64,000 bases of DNA from Cyprinodon diabolis (GCA_030533445.1 CM060065.1:27230974-27294973); one strand, 5' to 3'. Counted from the first letter of the stretch, positions 1 to 15,440 are shown. A program made the numbers and translations. Notes: generated by a model from the sequence alone, not told the origin.

Positions 1-1738
1 CATGTTCAAACTATTTTATAGAAGTGTAGAAAGCAAAGGAATGTGCAGGAATAATACTCCTAAAAAAAGGGGTCCGATAGCTAAACTTTGTTTGGTGGGG
101 AAATTTGCATTTAAACCGAACGGAATAAAAAAAAAAAGAAACACTTTGTGAAGATTCACACTGAAATGGGTAAGACTGGGTTATTATCAAATGAAATCAG
201 TCCATAACCAAGTGGGTTGCCGGGCCAATCAGGAAGGGAGAATCCAATTCTTCCCTTAAAAGTTAACTATAAAAAATGCTGTGTGAAAATTTCAGGACAA
301 AGTTTAAAACGATAAACTCTAAAATTCAAACATTTAGCAATCAAATAGGATATTCCTGGCTGTACTTGTTTTTAATCAAGTGTCTATAAGAATATGCTTT
401 CAGCTCTAATTTATCGATGCGTTGTTCTCATAGTACTATTCATCCGATTAGTTCCATCGAGACACCATCTGTTGTTTAACAGGCTCAGGATGGGCAATAA
501 ACAATTATAATATGTACTGCCATAGACTGCTTATAAAAAGCCTCCAATAGATTTTTAAAAAAATATAATTGCACTGAAATCTGATCAAGAACTCCATGGC
601 ATTCTGGGGGATGTAGGCAGAGAAGGAATTTAGGCTCTCATCTTAAAACCTTAGCCTCTTACAGCCAAGCTGATCCTTATTTCAAATTGAAGAACTAATA
701 TTTACTAATTAGCTATTCATGATACATTTTCCAGCCATATTGCACAACCCTATAACTGCCACAGATATTATTAAAAACATTATACACTGGGTCTTATTAA
801 CTAAATTATAATGATCACATTTTATGGAAACTAACTCAGCCTCTACAAATGCAACATCTGGGTCTGTGTGGAACACATCTGTAAAAAGACTGATCAATTC
901 TTGGGCTAAATAAAGAAATTGTAACCCAAGACTTTCTGGACATTCTGTTTGTAGGTCGTTGAAAGAATGATCTGTAATTTAATCTAGATTTAATCGAGCT
1001 AGACCCAAAAAAGTGGACCTGGAGCTGCATTCTTTCTCTCTAAAGAAAATATGTAATCCTAAAAGAGTAGGTGGAGCATTTATCCTGAGCTAAAACTCTT
1101 ACAATGACTGAATGCTTGGCTTTATGAGCCTACCTTTAACTAGTTTTAGATGTAAATGATGTGTTTTGAGTTTGTCAGTGTAACATGGGTCAGTTCATCT
1201 TTTTTTTCTTCACACCCATAACTAAGTTAAAGGTCCCAAATGCTGAAGCTGTTGTCTGTTTTGTTCATTAAATTATTTTTTAGATCCACATTGGACAATC
1301 AAAACTAATTTACAGGCAATGGTTTTTGTCTTAATGTGTTTTAGGTTTGATTTTTAAACTTTGTTGAGGAAAGGTAAAATCCTGTCTTAAGAATAATAAT
1401 AAAGATGTTTTGAAGCTTTGGTTAGGTAAGTAAAGAGTTAAACAAAGGGGTGTTATTTTCATAGTTTTTCTTCACTGTATCTGCATAAAAAACTGTAGAT
1501 GCATAAAAAATAAGATAACATAAATCTTACAATAAGAATTGTATTTTTTGACAGATTTGAGTTGGGTAAATCAATTCCTTTGCTTGTGTAATTGTAGTCA
1601 TTTCTTTTAATAATACAGTTTTGTACAAGCTCATGACAACTTCAGTAAAATACTCATATTTCTAAATGCTGAAATGAATGAAAAATGGGTTACATAAAAG
1701 GTATATTTGTACAGCAGGTTTTTTTTTATATAATATTG
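1..1738. other. AT-rich intergenic DNA, nothing recognised
   Basis: No exon-like open frame with flanking splice sites and no recognisable repeat was seen. The short open frames on both strands have no family resemblance and look like chance. Confidence 0.5.
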
Positions 1739-2021
1739 CACTCAACAAAAATACAAAAGCAACACTTTTGGTTTTGCTCCCACTTTTTATAGCCTAAGGC
1801 ACACCTGTGCACTAATCATGGTGTCTAATCAGCACCTTGATATGACACATATCAACAAGCAAAGAAGAAGTGCTCACTATTACAGATTTAGACTGGTTTG
1901 TGAACAATATTTGAGGGAAATTGTGATATTGTGTTTGTGGAAAAAGTTTTAGATCTTTGAGTTCATCCCATTAAAAATGGGAGCAAAACCAAAAGTGCTG
2001 CATTTATATTTTTGTTGAGTG
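1739..2021. mobile_element. MITE with terminal inverted repeats
   Basis: The left end begins CACTCAACAAAAATA and the right end finishes with its reverse complement. The inverted similarity continues inward for about 45 bp, including an ACTTTTGGTTTTGCTCCCA block on both sides. The interior has no coding capacity. This is the structure of a short non-autonomous DNA transposon; the end sequence resembles a common fish Tc1/mariner-type MITE. A clean target-site duplication was not visible. Confidence 0.75.
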
Positions 2022-2100
2022 TAAGTCAGTGTGAGGAAAAATATAAAAATGTTTAATATGTTTTTATAATGCAGTAGATCCCCAGGTGGAGGGTGATCAG

Positions 2101-2620
2101 TGTAATGGCAAGGCAAGGCAAATTTATTTGTATAGCACAATTCAGTACAAAGACAATGCAAAGTGCTTTACATGATTAAAATACAGGAAGATAAAACAGA
2201 ATCAAACAAGTAGGAAAAAATAAAATAAAAATGCAGAAACAAAAAAGAATATTAAAAACAGTTGGACTAAAGAAAATATGTTTTAGTTGAGCTGTTTAAC
2301 TAGAACAGTCGAAGGCAATCCTAAACAAATGTGTTTTTAGTCTCTATTTAAAGAAACTCAGGGTTTCTGCACTTTTACAGTTTTCTGGAAGTTTGTTCCA
2401 GATAAGTGGAGCATAGGAACTAAATGCAGCTTCTCCATGTTTAGTTCTGGTTCTATGTATGCAGAGCAGGCTGCAGCCAGAAGACCTGAGTGGTCTGGAG
2501 GGTTGATACACTGATAGCAAGTCTGTGATGTATTTAGGTGCTAAGCCATTCAGAGATTTATAGACTAGCAGAAGTATTTCAAAGTCTATTCTCTGAGATA
2601 CAGGGAGCCAGTGTAATTAC
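2101..2620 (-). mobile_element. LINE (L2/Rex-type) 3' end fragment
   Basis: On the minus strand the segment encodes the C-terminal end of a LINE reverse transcriptase, with the landmark LHWLPVSQRIDFEILLL followed by YKSLNGLAPKYI. After a stop comes a 3' UTR ending GTGCTATACAAATAAA and a short TTGCC-type tail repeat near 2101-2125. The copy is 5'-truncated, as is usual for LINEs. Confidence 0.8.
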
Positions 2621-5600
2621 AGGAGGGGAATGGTAGAAATGAACTGGATAAATGACCAGTTTTAAGAGGAAATTCAAAAAAGTATATGTGGCACCACTGA
2701 ATTTTGTTGCGCAGTAAAAGAAGCAGTTAAACCTAAAATAACTGCACATTAATAGTGGTAGGTTTGTGATTTTAAATGAGATTGTAGGGCAGCTTTCTTT
2801 TTTTTTACTTGTCAAATATTTGTCAGATGAAGGTGCAAACTCTGTTTTAAATCAAGAGGGGTCACAAAGAAAAGTTTGAGAACCACTGTTAATAAGAAGT
2901 GTGTTTTCTTCCAATGATTTTAACACAGAAAGTGAAGTTGAGATGGACTCTAAGCTCACCTCTTATGGTCAAATCTGTGTTTCTTTCCTTCCTTTACAGC
3001 CCAGCACATTTAACACAACCCTAGATTTTGCACGGGACCCTAATCTGCTTATGGGTTCAGAGGAAAGGTTCAACGATGCATGCAGGGAAAGAATGTAAGG
3101 CTTGTCTGAAATGTCAACTAAGTGATCATATGACACATTTCTGCCTTCTTCAAGCATTTTTTTTACCCTGCATTTAGTAAAGTGTTGCTAATGGGAGTCT
3201 CGCATCTCATAGATGAAACATTACGGGTCTATTTACTGGCCAGCTTGTGGCCAAAATTATGAAATTTTGCAATTTGCTGTTGATTTGAATTTGGACCTAC
3301 AATTGGTGTAGAGGGATGCATATATTCTTAAGTAATACACATTCATTCAAGAATGGAAATATAAATATGCCTTTATTTTCTTACAAAGGGGATGTTAAAT
3401 TGTGTCAGCAGCAAATGAGGAAAGACTTTAGAAAATTAAAATAAAACATACTGTACATTTATAAAAAACAATACACTCTGTTTGAGTTGAGTAGGGTTGT
3501 TTAGAAAGCATACGATGTGTAAATTTGTGCGTATACAAATAAAACCAGCACAAAATAAATAGCAGTAGGATTTTTATAGAGCGCATTGAAAGCAGTGATG
3601 GTTATGGAGGCTAGAAGAAAGGATATGCGTCTGCCCTACTTTGTGCACCAAGGGTGCAGTACTCTTTCATGTAGACATTAATCCATTCCGTTTAGTACTG
3701 GGTTTAACCAATGTTTTGGATATGACAGAGAAGTAGATTTTAAGAGTTTTTTTTTTTCTGTAAACAGTCCAAATTATTAGGATTTGTTGCAAAGAATAAA
3801 CATTTTTAAACAAGATTTTCTAGACTAGAGTAAGCCTACTAAATTCCAGAGTTGGGGTTATTTATCAATTAGTTTTTGGGTCTGGAGATCATATAGAAAA
3901 AAATAAGCTAAGCAGTAAAATGATGATGATGATGATGAAGCATATGTATAATTTATTGTTTAGTGCTAAAATGCATCACTTGGAAATTAGCAAAAACATA
4001 TAAACAATAAATCCCAGAGGTTTATTGTTTTGTAGGGATTTTGTATAGTCAACCAATATTAAAGTGATGTAAAATGATGAAAAAATACTGTAAATACAGA
4101 TTTGATTTGATAATTTTCTATTGATTCATGATAATGTTGCTGCTAATAGCCTTTAAAAACAAAGTGCAATCAAAGCACAATAAGTGGACCCTAAAACCCT
4201 TTGCTCCGTTTTACGCACATCTGTATGCTTTCAGGTGTGGTTTCGTATGGTTTTACATGGAGCAGGTTGTTCTGCCCTGCAGCGAATGGCTAACTGTTAC
4301 ATGAGGTGCCTCTGAATGCAGATTAAAATCTTTTTTAGCAAATGTTCCAGAGAGCACTGAGGAAATGTTGCATTAATCCCTGCATATTGTTGCAGCAATG
4401 ATTAACTGTGTTGCTAGATTCTGCTGTGTTTTTATCATGCAGTATAGCCAAGTACTAAAGGGATTTTTTACTGAATCCTGTTGTAACGCTGGTTGGAATT
4501 TCACAATGTAGGTGATGCGAGGAGGGTTCAATTGCAGGAAATGTGACACAATTTTGACACTAGTTTGTGCTTTATTTTTACTGGTCAGAACCGAACAGTA
4601 CTTTGGTTGACAGGAAAACATAACAGGCTTCGTGCTGTTTCATTTCTAAAGCTTAAAAAAAAAAAAAAAAGATAAGTGCTTCATTAATAAACCTGGTTTA
4701 TGTTTAAACCTTTCTACATTTCTAGTTGGTTTCATATTTTGCTAGATTCCATTGCCCAAACTGCAACAGTGTACTTGGGTAATAGTTGAGTGCTTTTAAA
4801 GAAAATATTAGCATATCTTTCAAATGATGTGTTCCAATGAAGCTGTACAACAATCCTCCTGATTTCCAAAATAATCCAGCCCTGAATGAGTTTGAGCTAA
4901 ACACTACAGATCTTTTCCATGTCATCAAGGATCAAAGTAGTTGAAATACTGTAATGCTAAGAAATTCCTGCAGGTATAAACAAGGAAGTTATGTTGTTTA
5001 TTATTAAAATTCCCAGCAAAGGGATTATTTTTTTCTCTAAAAAAAACTCTGCTACTCCTTTTACATTGCATTGTTTGCAAGATATTTAATTATTTTCTGT
5101 CAGGGAAAAAAGGCTGCTCAATCAAATTAAAATGGAAATAGAAAACTAAACCTTTTTGAGTAATGAATACATATGGGATTCCCTCTAGTAGTCTGTAGAT
5201 TTCCTGTTGGATGTAAAGGAAGTGAGCTTTAGTCTTCAATGATCAACCCAACATTAGACAAGGTATTTGAAGGATTCTTTCATGCAGAAATAAAAAATAT
5301 GTGCATTCAGTTCAAGCTTGATCATTTCAGGTTTGTGTATTTTGAAAAAACAGGTTTATCTTCTGATAAACAATCACCTGCTATTACTACTATTAGCCAT
5401 AAGGGATGCTTGTCATTTTACCTTTCATTTTTAGAAAAAAACTTGTTTAATTTGATGCTCTGACCTATATGAAAAAAGGCTTTCAAATGCCATTTGTCAG
5501 AAAGGGTCAACTTTAAGCCAGTTATTTGAATAAACTAGACAGAAGGGCATTTGTTCTTCTGGTGACAGTGTGCATATGCTCTATTTGTATAAAAGTTGGA

Positions 5601-6690
5601 TGCAATGTAGTGCAGCATTGAAGGCTACCTTTTTTTTTTAAACGCTCCTAGTTCTTATACAAGTTTGGTGTTTTTAGCTACCATTTGTTACTGCATTTCG
5701 GGAAAGATGAGTAGCTTGAAAGTGATGTTTTAAAGTTTCTGAATATTTTTAATACAGTATACTCCCAAATGTGTTCAATAAGCAACCCAGATGTTTGAAG
5801 TCAGGTCAAGGCATAATGCATACAAGCATGCAGGTTTTTTTTCTTCAAAAAACTCTTAACTCAGTCAGTGTGTTACTATAAGATGGCACCTGTGTAATAA
5901 TTTCTCAGGTACCAAGTATTTCAGAGTGAAGTGTTAGTGGCATTATAAGAAAGTGAAAGTAATTCCTGAAGGATGGCAAATCAGCCATGATGAGGTAAAA
6001 CACACATGATCACAGAGCTTTATGCAGACCTAATGGCCACAGACCTTAAAACTTCATCTGCCCTTCAGCTTTAATCAAGAATGATCTGTAAAAAGCTCCA
6101 CGCCATGTTTTTGTATTATATACATTTGTTTATTGAGGAAAAAGATTAGTCATATACATCAAGAAAATGGAAAATTTCCCTCATTACATTTTCTTGTTTT
6201 TGTGTTTGCAGGGGGAGAGGGTGGGGGTATTGTTCTGAAGGCAAGGTTTGAAGTGATTTACAATATTCCATAAAGTAACCCCATTTATTTGGGAATCATC
6301 TCAGTGCAAAATTTATTTTCTCCATTTTAAGTATTGATAGAGCACTGTGAAACCACTGAGATATTAAAGGTGCCTTAGGAGATTTCCGAAAAAGCAAAAT
6401 TTTTCATCTACCAAGTGATGTAAAAGTCAATATTTTGGGATGAAAGGGGTCCGTTAATACAGACTTCACTGGGATACCAAAACACCATGGTTTTTAACGG
6501 GGTTGCATTTCCATCCATTGTTGTCATCACCGCCTACATGCAAAGCAACAGACACGGCCTACCGTCTGAGTTTAGGGCAGTAAAAACATATTCACTGGAA
6601 ATTGAAATCATTCCTCCATCCCACAGAAAGGTCTGGGTTTGGTGGTTACCTGACTGCGTTGCATCAGATGTAAGATCTGGTGATGGGAGG
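2621..6690. other. Intergenic DNA, no gene recognised
   Basis: About 4 kb of AT-rich sequence without convincing exons. Small open frames (for example 2901-3098 and 5239-5463) lack homology and splice context. A short GAT-repeat lies near 3922-3940 and homopolymer A/T runs occur throughout. Confidence 0.45.
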
Positions 6691-6970
6691 ATTATGCTGC
6701 GGGCCTGTTCTTTTGGAGCTTTGCTCATTGTCTTGGTTACATTGAGAAATGACTGTTGCACACCAAGATATTTTGTATAATTCCATGCTACTACTTGTGG
6801 GAACAGTTTAACGATGGTCCTTTCCTTTCCCAACATGACTTTGCAGCAGTCCTCATACATCCACGTATGACATCTATGGAATGCCTAAATATTTCCATAA
6901 ACACATTGCTTGGAAAAGCCTCCCTAGAAGAGATGAAGCTGGTATTGCTGATAATGATCAGTTGATATTA
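6690..6970 (+). pseudogene. Degenerate Tc1-like transposase remnant
   Basis: The plus strand carries the 3' part of a Tc1-like transposase gene in broken frames: a GGGAACAGTTT block, a CAACATGACTTTGCAGC block matching the catalytic Asp region (QHD), and TTTCCATAAACACATTGC with the downstream LPRR-like stretch. The Pro-rich third catalytic block is missing. The upstream 97-codon open frame at 6487-6780 is probably part of the same relic. Confidence 0.6.
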
Positions 6971-7070
6971 AACCCTATGGATTAAGGACTGAATGAGTGA
7001 ATGCTTCCGGCCATATAGTGCATGAACCCTCAGCACTCTGACTTATTAATAGCAGCTTCATTAGCTGTTA

Positions 7071-7350
7071 TTAGGCCCGAGCAGCAAAGCGCTGCGAAGA
7101 CCAATTGTATTTCGAAAGTTTCTTTTTTTTTTAGGCACGAGCAGCAAAGCGCTGCGAAGGCCTATGGTATCTGTTAGGTTTCTTATTAGGCCCGAGCAGC
7201 GAAGGCTGCAAAAGCCTATTGTATTTCGAAAGTTTCTTTTTATTAGGCCCGAGCAGCAAAGCGCTGTGAAGGCCTATTGTATCTGTACTGTTTCTTATTA
7301 GGCCCGAGCAGCAAAGCGCTGCGAAGGCCTATTGTATTTCGAAAGTTTCT
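7071..7350. repeat. Tandem repeat, five units of about 57 bp
   Basis: Units beginning TTAGGCCCGAGCAGC (one reads TTAGGCACGAG) start at 7071, 7131, 7185, 7242 and 7298. Each contains a GC-rich partly self-complementary core, AAGCGCTGCGAAGGCC, followed by an AT-rich spacer ending in TTTCTTATT. The array is much richer in G+C than its surroundings and leads directly into the longer-period array. Confidence 0.85.
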
Positions 7351-9520
7351 TATTATTATTCTTGTAGCACTTGAACGCATTTTACGGAGACTTCGCATAT
7401 TCAAAAACTCAGGAAAACGTGGCAGTAAATTGTCCCCTGCGTGAAATAGCCGGTCTATAATGGAATCCAAAATGGCCGCCCACAAATTACGCCACAGCGC
7501 CCCCTAACGTGAGTTGGGGGAAACTTTAAGTCACAGAGATTTGAACTTTGGCACACAGGTAGATCTCATCAAATCATGAAAAAAAGTCTCTTGGAGGTAT
7601 GCCCTAAAACCCACAGGAAGTCGGCCATTTTGGGTCAAAGTGGGATTTTTGGCCATTTTTCATTTTCGCTCATGTCGAATTTTAAGGAACTCCTCCTAGG
7701 GATTATGAGCTATCGGCTTCAAACTCGGTCATTATGCAGTTAAGGCATTGGAGATTAAAACTTCTCAAAGGTTTTCGTTTTTGAGCATGCTTAAGGGGTC
7801 CCCAGGGGCCCCGAAGTTAGGGTACTTTTGAAGAATTTCAAAGTGGAATAACTTTGGGTGCTTGACCATACTGGATGGTCAAATGATGACATCATCTAAG
7901 CCCCGCCCCTTCAGGGAAGACAGTCACTTTTTTCACTTGGGAGGGTCCCTTTCAGTCATTTTAAACACCAGCACCGTGAAACTTTGTCAGATGATAGAAA
8001 ACATGTTGGTCTAACTTCGTTTAAAGCACACAGTTTTTGAGTTAAATGGCGTTGCCATGGTGACCTGGCGTTTCGCGGTGACCATACTTTTGGCTCTCAT
8101 CTACTCATAGATCCTTCAATCTGCACCAAAGTCACTAGGATGGAACTTGGTCCAAGCCCACACAAGAATCTAGGCCAATAATCGATGGGCGTGGCTTACT
8201 TTCTATACAGCGCCCCCTAGAAAAGCTAAAACGAGCAGCCCCAAGGCATGCAATTACTTAGGATTATGAAAATTGGCACACATGTTAAACCCACCAGGAC
8301 CTACAAAAAAGCCTCTTGGAGCCATGGTCTAAACCCCACAGGAAGTCGGGCATTTTGGATTGAAGTTCAAATTTTCACCGTAATTTTGCACTTTATAGCC
8401 TCTATATTTGAAAAAACTCCTCCTACAGCTTTTGAGTCACAGGCTTCAAACTAACTCCAACTTGACTTGAGGCATTGGGGATTAAAAGTAATCAAAGGAA
8501 TTTTTCTACATCAAAGCATGTGGGCGTGGCTAAGCGTCAAACTGGTTATTAGGCAGGGAAATAAAGGGTAAGCCCCATGTCATATTATGACTGAGAGTTA
8601 TGAAACTTGGACCACTTATGTAACCCCTCAGGACTTACAAAAAAGCCTCTTGGAGCCATGGTCCAAACCCCACAGGAAGTCGGCCATTTTGAATCAAATA
8701 AATCCCTTTGCTTTTTTACCTTTGTGACCTATTTGAGCGAACTCCTCCTAGAGCTTTTGAGTTACAGAGTTCAAACTTACTCCACGTTGAGCTGAGGTAC
8801 AGGGGATCAAAAGTTATCAAAGGAATTTTTCTACATCAAAGCATGTGGGGCGTGGTCAAGCGTCAAATGTGGTCCCTTTGCTATGAAACACAATGCAAGC
8901 CCCAGGCCATTTTTTTAATGAGAGTTATGAAATTTGGTACACATATGTAACCTATGAGGACCTAAAAAAAGTTATATTGGAGCCATGGTCTAAACCCCAC
9001 AGGAAGTCCGCCATTTTGAATCAAAGCCATCATTAGCTTTTTCATCTTTATATTGTATGTTAGCTAACTCCTCCTTGAGCGATTGGGCTGCAAACTTCTA
9101 ACTTGCTGAGCCTAGACTTAAGACATAAGGGATCAAAAGTTATTAAAAGATTTTTGCTGTGACAAACCATGTGGGCGTGGCCAAGCATCAAAATCAGACT
9201 TCCAGCAACAACAGTATGACATAACTGCCGCAGGCCCTGCTTTTACTGAGGATTATAAAATTTGGTACACATGTACAACCCAACAGGATGCCCAAAAAAG
9301 TCTATTGGACCCATGGTCCAAACCCAACAGGAAGTCGGCCATTTTTGATCAAACATACCATTTTCTGTTTTTAAGTCATGACGTATCTCAGTGAAGGGCT
9401 ATTTGGTTTTTTTTAAGACAGAGACTTCAGATTCACTTTGCATGGACTATACTTCATAGCAGATTAAAAGTTATCAAAATTATTATTCTACATGGAAGCA
9501 TGAGGGTTTGGCTAAGCATC
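7351..9520. repeat. Degenerate tandem array with a period of about 330 bp
   Basis: The phrase CCACAGGAAGTCGGCCATTTT and close variants recur at about 7611, 8336, 8670, 8997 and 9324. The last four are 327-334 bp apart and the first gap is about two periods. Each unit also repeats a GGCACACATGT block, AAAGCCTCTTGGAGCCATGG, an ACTCCTCCTA block and CATGTGGGCGTGGC. The units have no long conserved reading frame. This appears to be a satellite-like or composite mobile repeat; its family was not identified. Confidence 0.8.
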
Positions 9521-9569
9521 AAACTGTTAACTCCAGTCATGCAAAGCCATCATTTTATAACCTCAATAT

Positions 9570-9800
9570 GGAAGATCAACATAGTACCAGGAGGGGGAGG
9601 AGATGGAGGAGAAAGATGATGAGGATGAGGAGACGCAGTGAGAGCAGCTGCAGGAGGAGGAGCATGAGAAGCAGGAGGATGAGGAAGCTACAGGAGGAAG
9701 AGTATGGGAAACAGTGGCAGCAGCAGAAGGAGCAAGAGGAGGATGAAGAGAAGCAGCAGCAGGGTGATGAAGAGGATGAGGAGAAGAAGCAGCAGGCATA
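9570..9800. repeat. Purine-rich low-complexity tract
   Basis: The plus strand is almost entirely A and G, built from GGAGGA, AGCAGC and GATGAG words. The open frames here on both strands (Glu/Arg-rich on plus, Ser/Leu/Cys-rich on minus) are products of composition. Confidence 0.75.
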
Positions 9801-10028
9801 GTCTGAAGAGCAGGAGCATAGGCTGGGAAGGAGCGTGGAGGTGGAGGTCGCTTGGTTCCCGCGGTCGCAACATACCAGGCGGTGCGAGCTGCGAGGGCCG
9901 CGCAATGCCACTTGTGGTTTTAATTAAACCTTATTACTGTTGGGGCGGCTGTGGATCACTGGGGAAGAGTCTCATCTGGCCATGCAGAGGCTGATATCAT
10001 CAACCTTATCCTTTTATCTTAGAAATTA
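9801..10028. other. Short spacer before the transposon
   Basis: A small patch with several CpGs near 9840-9905 is followed by AT-rich sequence up to the TA target site. No gene was recognised. Confidence 0.4.
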
Positions 10029-10502
10029 CAGTTTTTCTCAAATGCTAAAACACATTTCACAAACGTTTCGTCCATGTTCTTCAATGTCTAAACACAACAC
10101 CCTTTTCTAAAGCTACATAAACACAACCACACCTTCTCCCTTCAAAACTCAAACCTTCACACCAAAAGAGCAGCTCGAAGCTTTCAAAAATGTAAACACT
10201 ATACACATCATTACACACTACAGCAAAACAATTGAAAACACAGTGCTCAATTTGTGAGAAGGTTCTTTGTTTCTTTACTGCCAATGCATATTTTTAGAAA
10301 CTTTACAATTATGGATCTTCTTAGAGTTCTGCAGAGGATTGGGCATTTAGATTTGTGAGTTTCATATGAAGGGTATAAATCTATAGTAAATTCTGTACAC
10401 TACTGTAACACAACTCACTGCAAAAGCAAAATCTATTGCACACAACAGTACTCTTGAAAACATGATCAGGGTGTGAAGTTTTTTTAATTCATTTTACAGT
10501 AT

Positions 10503-12130
10503 TTACACCACATCATGTCGCTGAGCTGCATCAGGCCACATCACCTCATCCACATCACAGGCTATATTGTCTCTTGCCAGGCACCGTGGGAAAAACGCCC
10601 TGGAATGGTGGATCCATCCTTGGAAGTTCTCCACTGGGATGTCAACACACGCCAGCTCCATTGCCCTTAGGAGGTTTTCTCTAGTGTATGGTTGTCTGTC
10701 ATAAACCTTCCATCTCCACGATGAGAAGAACTCCTCTATAGGGTTCAGGAAAGGGGAGTAGGGTGGCAGACAGACGTTTAAAAAGTGGTTACTGTTGGTG
10801 GTGAACCACTCACTGATTTGGTTTGTTGTGTGGAAGCGTACATTGTCCCAAACGATCACATAAATGGGATGTTCGGGCCCAGGATGGTGTTGTTGGCGGT
10901 CTAGGAGGATATCTTTTAGCTCCTCTAGGAAGGTTAGGAGACGTTGGGTGTTGTAAGACCCAAGGACAGCCTGCCGGTGGACAAGCCCCTCCAAACCCAT
11001 GGCCGCACAAAGAGTAATATTACCCCCCTCGTTGGCCAGGGACCTCAGTGATTGCTCTTTGGCCAATTATGTTACGTCCTCTTTGCCTTCATTTGTGCAG
11101 GTTGAAGCCAGCCTCATCCAGGAAGAGGTACTCATGAGGTCTAGCCATCGCGTCCAACTGTAATATCCTCTGTGAAAATGTGAAAGTGCACAGGTGTTCA
11201 GAGCAACAGTCAATCAGGTAGCATATTACGTACTGTATTGTCCAGAAGTAATATAGGCCACTGAGCAACACAGTATGTTTACTAACTGTACTGTGAACAT
11301 GGATGTATACTTACTTGCACATACTCGTAACGTAGTTCTTTGTGTCGTGCAGAGTTTCGCTCAAAGGGAACCCTATAGACTTGTTTCATCCGCATCTTTT
11401 GGCGCCGGAGAACTCGGTATATTGTGGCCAAGCTGACATCATCAATGCCCTCAAAGTTAACATTATCGTCAATGACTTTGTCTCTGATCTCCCGGAGTCT
11501 GATGAGGTTGTTCTCACGAACCATATCCACAATGGGGGTTTCTTGTGCCGCTGTAAATATGGCAACCCACCCACCTCTATGTGGCATTCTTTCAACTGTA
11601 AGAAAGAAACGTGTCGTCAATTGACATGTTTTACAATACAGTAACAACTGATTTGAAACTACTGTAATAGACTACTTTCACAGGCTTGTAAAATTGTATT
11701 GTGACAAAGAAAGCAATAGAGTACAATACCTGTTGTGTTGTCTGAATGCCCTGATAATGGTGGCCACAGTGAACCTACTCAGGTTTGGACGGACTCTTAG
11801 TCCTGCTTCAGCCATTGTCATGCCATGGACAATGACATGGTCAATGACTGTTGCTCACATCTCGTCCGTAATGATGGTACGAGGTTGTCTTGCTCTCCCT
11901 CCTGGACCTTCTCTCCCTTGTTGGCCTCCTCCTCTTCCTCCTTGGCCTCCTCCTCTTCCACCATGGCCTGCTCCTCTTCCTCCCTGGCCTGCTCCTCTTC
12001 CTCCTTGGCCTGCTCCTCTTCCTCCCTGGCTTGCTCCTCTTCCTCCCTGGCCTGCTCCTCTTCCTCCTTGGCCAGCTCTTCTCCCTACTCTGACGCGATT
12101 ACCTCTTCCCCTGACTCTGCCTTCATCCAT
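10503..12130 (-). pseudogene. Spliced DDE transposase, two nonsense mutations
   Basis: Three exons are apparent. Exon 1 (from ATG 12130) encodes a Gly/Arg-rich head of GQGGRGA heptads, then a helix-turn-helix region. Exon 2 (about 11604-11315, ending before GTAAGT) continues the DNA-binding part. Exon 3 (about 11176-10503) holds the catalytic core: FLDEAGF (first Asp), VWDNVRFH (second Asp) and PPYSPFLNPIEEF (Glu), with 36 residues between the last two. In-frame TGA stops at 11857-11855 and 11091-11089 interrupt it. Both would be CGA Arg codons with one CpG transition, so the loss looks like methylation decay. The DDE_3/IS630 family assignment is firm; the exact exon edges are inferred from splice motifs. 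Confidence 0.8.
11915..12085 (-). repeat. 21-bp coding minisatellite (GQGGRGA heptads)
   Basis: The plus strand repeats CTGCTCCTCTTCCTCCCTGGC and variants, a 21-bp unit, about eight times. On the minus strand each unit encodes one Gly-Gln-Gly-Gly-Arg-Gly-Ala heptad, so the array is in frame with the transposase and makes an RGG-like N-terminal tail. Confidence 0.85.
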
Positions 12131-12597
12131 TGTGTTTGTTTGGATCTTCAGCAAACTGTGCACTCTGAACTTGCTTTTATACATGTGGTCACAGCATTAG
12201 CAACAGGTGTTTTCAATTTTGAGTCGTTGTGTGTAATGAATGACGCCAGGTATGTTCATTTTGTTCAAATATTGCTGACTGTGGCAAGCATTTTCCATCA
12301 CATGAGCTTTCATTTGAGAATATGAGCAGAGTTCTTTTGCAACTTGTGTTTATATGTTTATATGTTTATATTATATTTATGTGAATGGAGGATTGTGTTT
12401 TGTGAATTGTGTCTTCATATGAAATGTGTTTATGATATTGGAAAATGATGGCTAGATTTAGTAAATGTGTTTAGACAACTGGTCATTTGGTTTAGAGGAT
12501 TGGCTTTTTTGTTTTAGCATTTGAGAAAAACTGTAACACAAATAACGTTTGTCTTCTTCTTTGAGATTTAGTGATTGTTTTTCTTGTCATTTTTTGA

Positions 12598-15275
<2,678 letters not shown>

Positions 15276-15401
15276 AATATTTTGTTGCACACATTTTCAT
15301 TTCTATAACAGGTGGGGGAGAAAAGGAAGATGCCCAAGCAAAACACAGTGGGAGTTTTATTACATTTTGTATTGAGTAAAACTTTATTATCTTCTTCAAC
15401 A

Positions 15402-15440
<39 letters not shown>

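Larger units (their letters stand above)
10029..12533 (-). mobile_element. IS630/mariner-type DNA transposon, near complete
   Basis: The left end (after TA at 10027-10028) reads CAGTTTTTCTCAAATGCTAA. The right end before TA at 12534-12535 is its reverse complement, with 24 bp of perfect inverted repeat. The TA on both sides is the target duplication expected for this superfamily. The 2.5-kb body contains a minus-strand transposase gene with introns. The right end lies about 87 bp upstream of the first coding exon of rab27a, apparently within its 5' intron or leader. Confidence 0.85.

Noticed and set aside
7071..9520. CRISPR-like array
   Set aside because: The repeats are degenerate tandem units in eukaryotic DNA, with no unique spacers between short exact repeats and no cas genes.
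9563..9994. Several 60-111 codon frames on both strands
   Set aside because: They come from the purine-rich tract; composition alone gives Glu/Arg-rich or Ser/Cys/Leu-rich peptides.
10810..12325. Pro/Ser/Leu-rich frames of up to 168 codons on the plus strand
   Set aside because: They are antisense to the transposase and its 21-bp minisatellite, which explain the sequence better on the minus strand.
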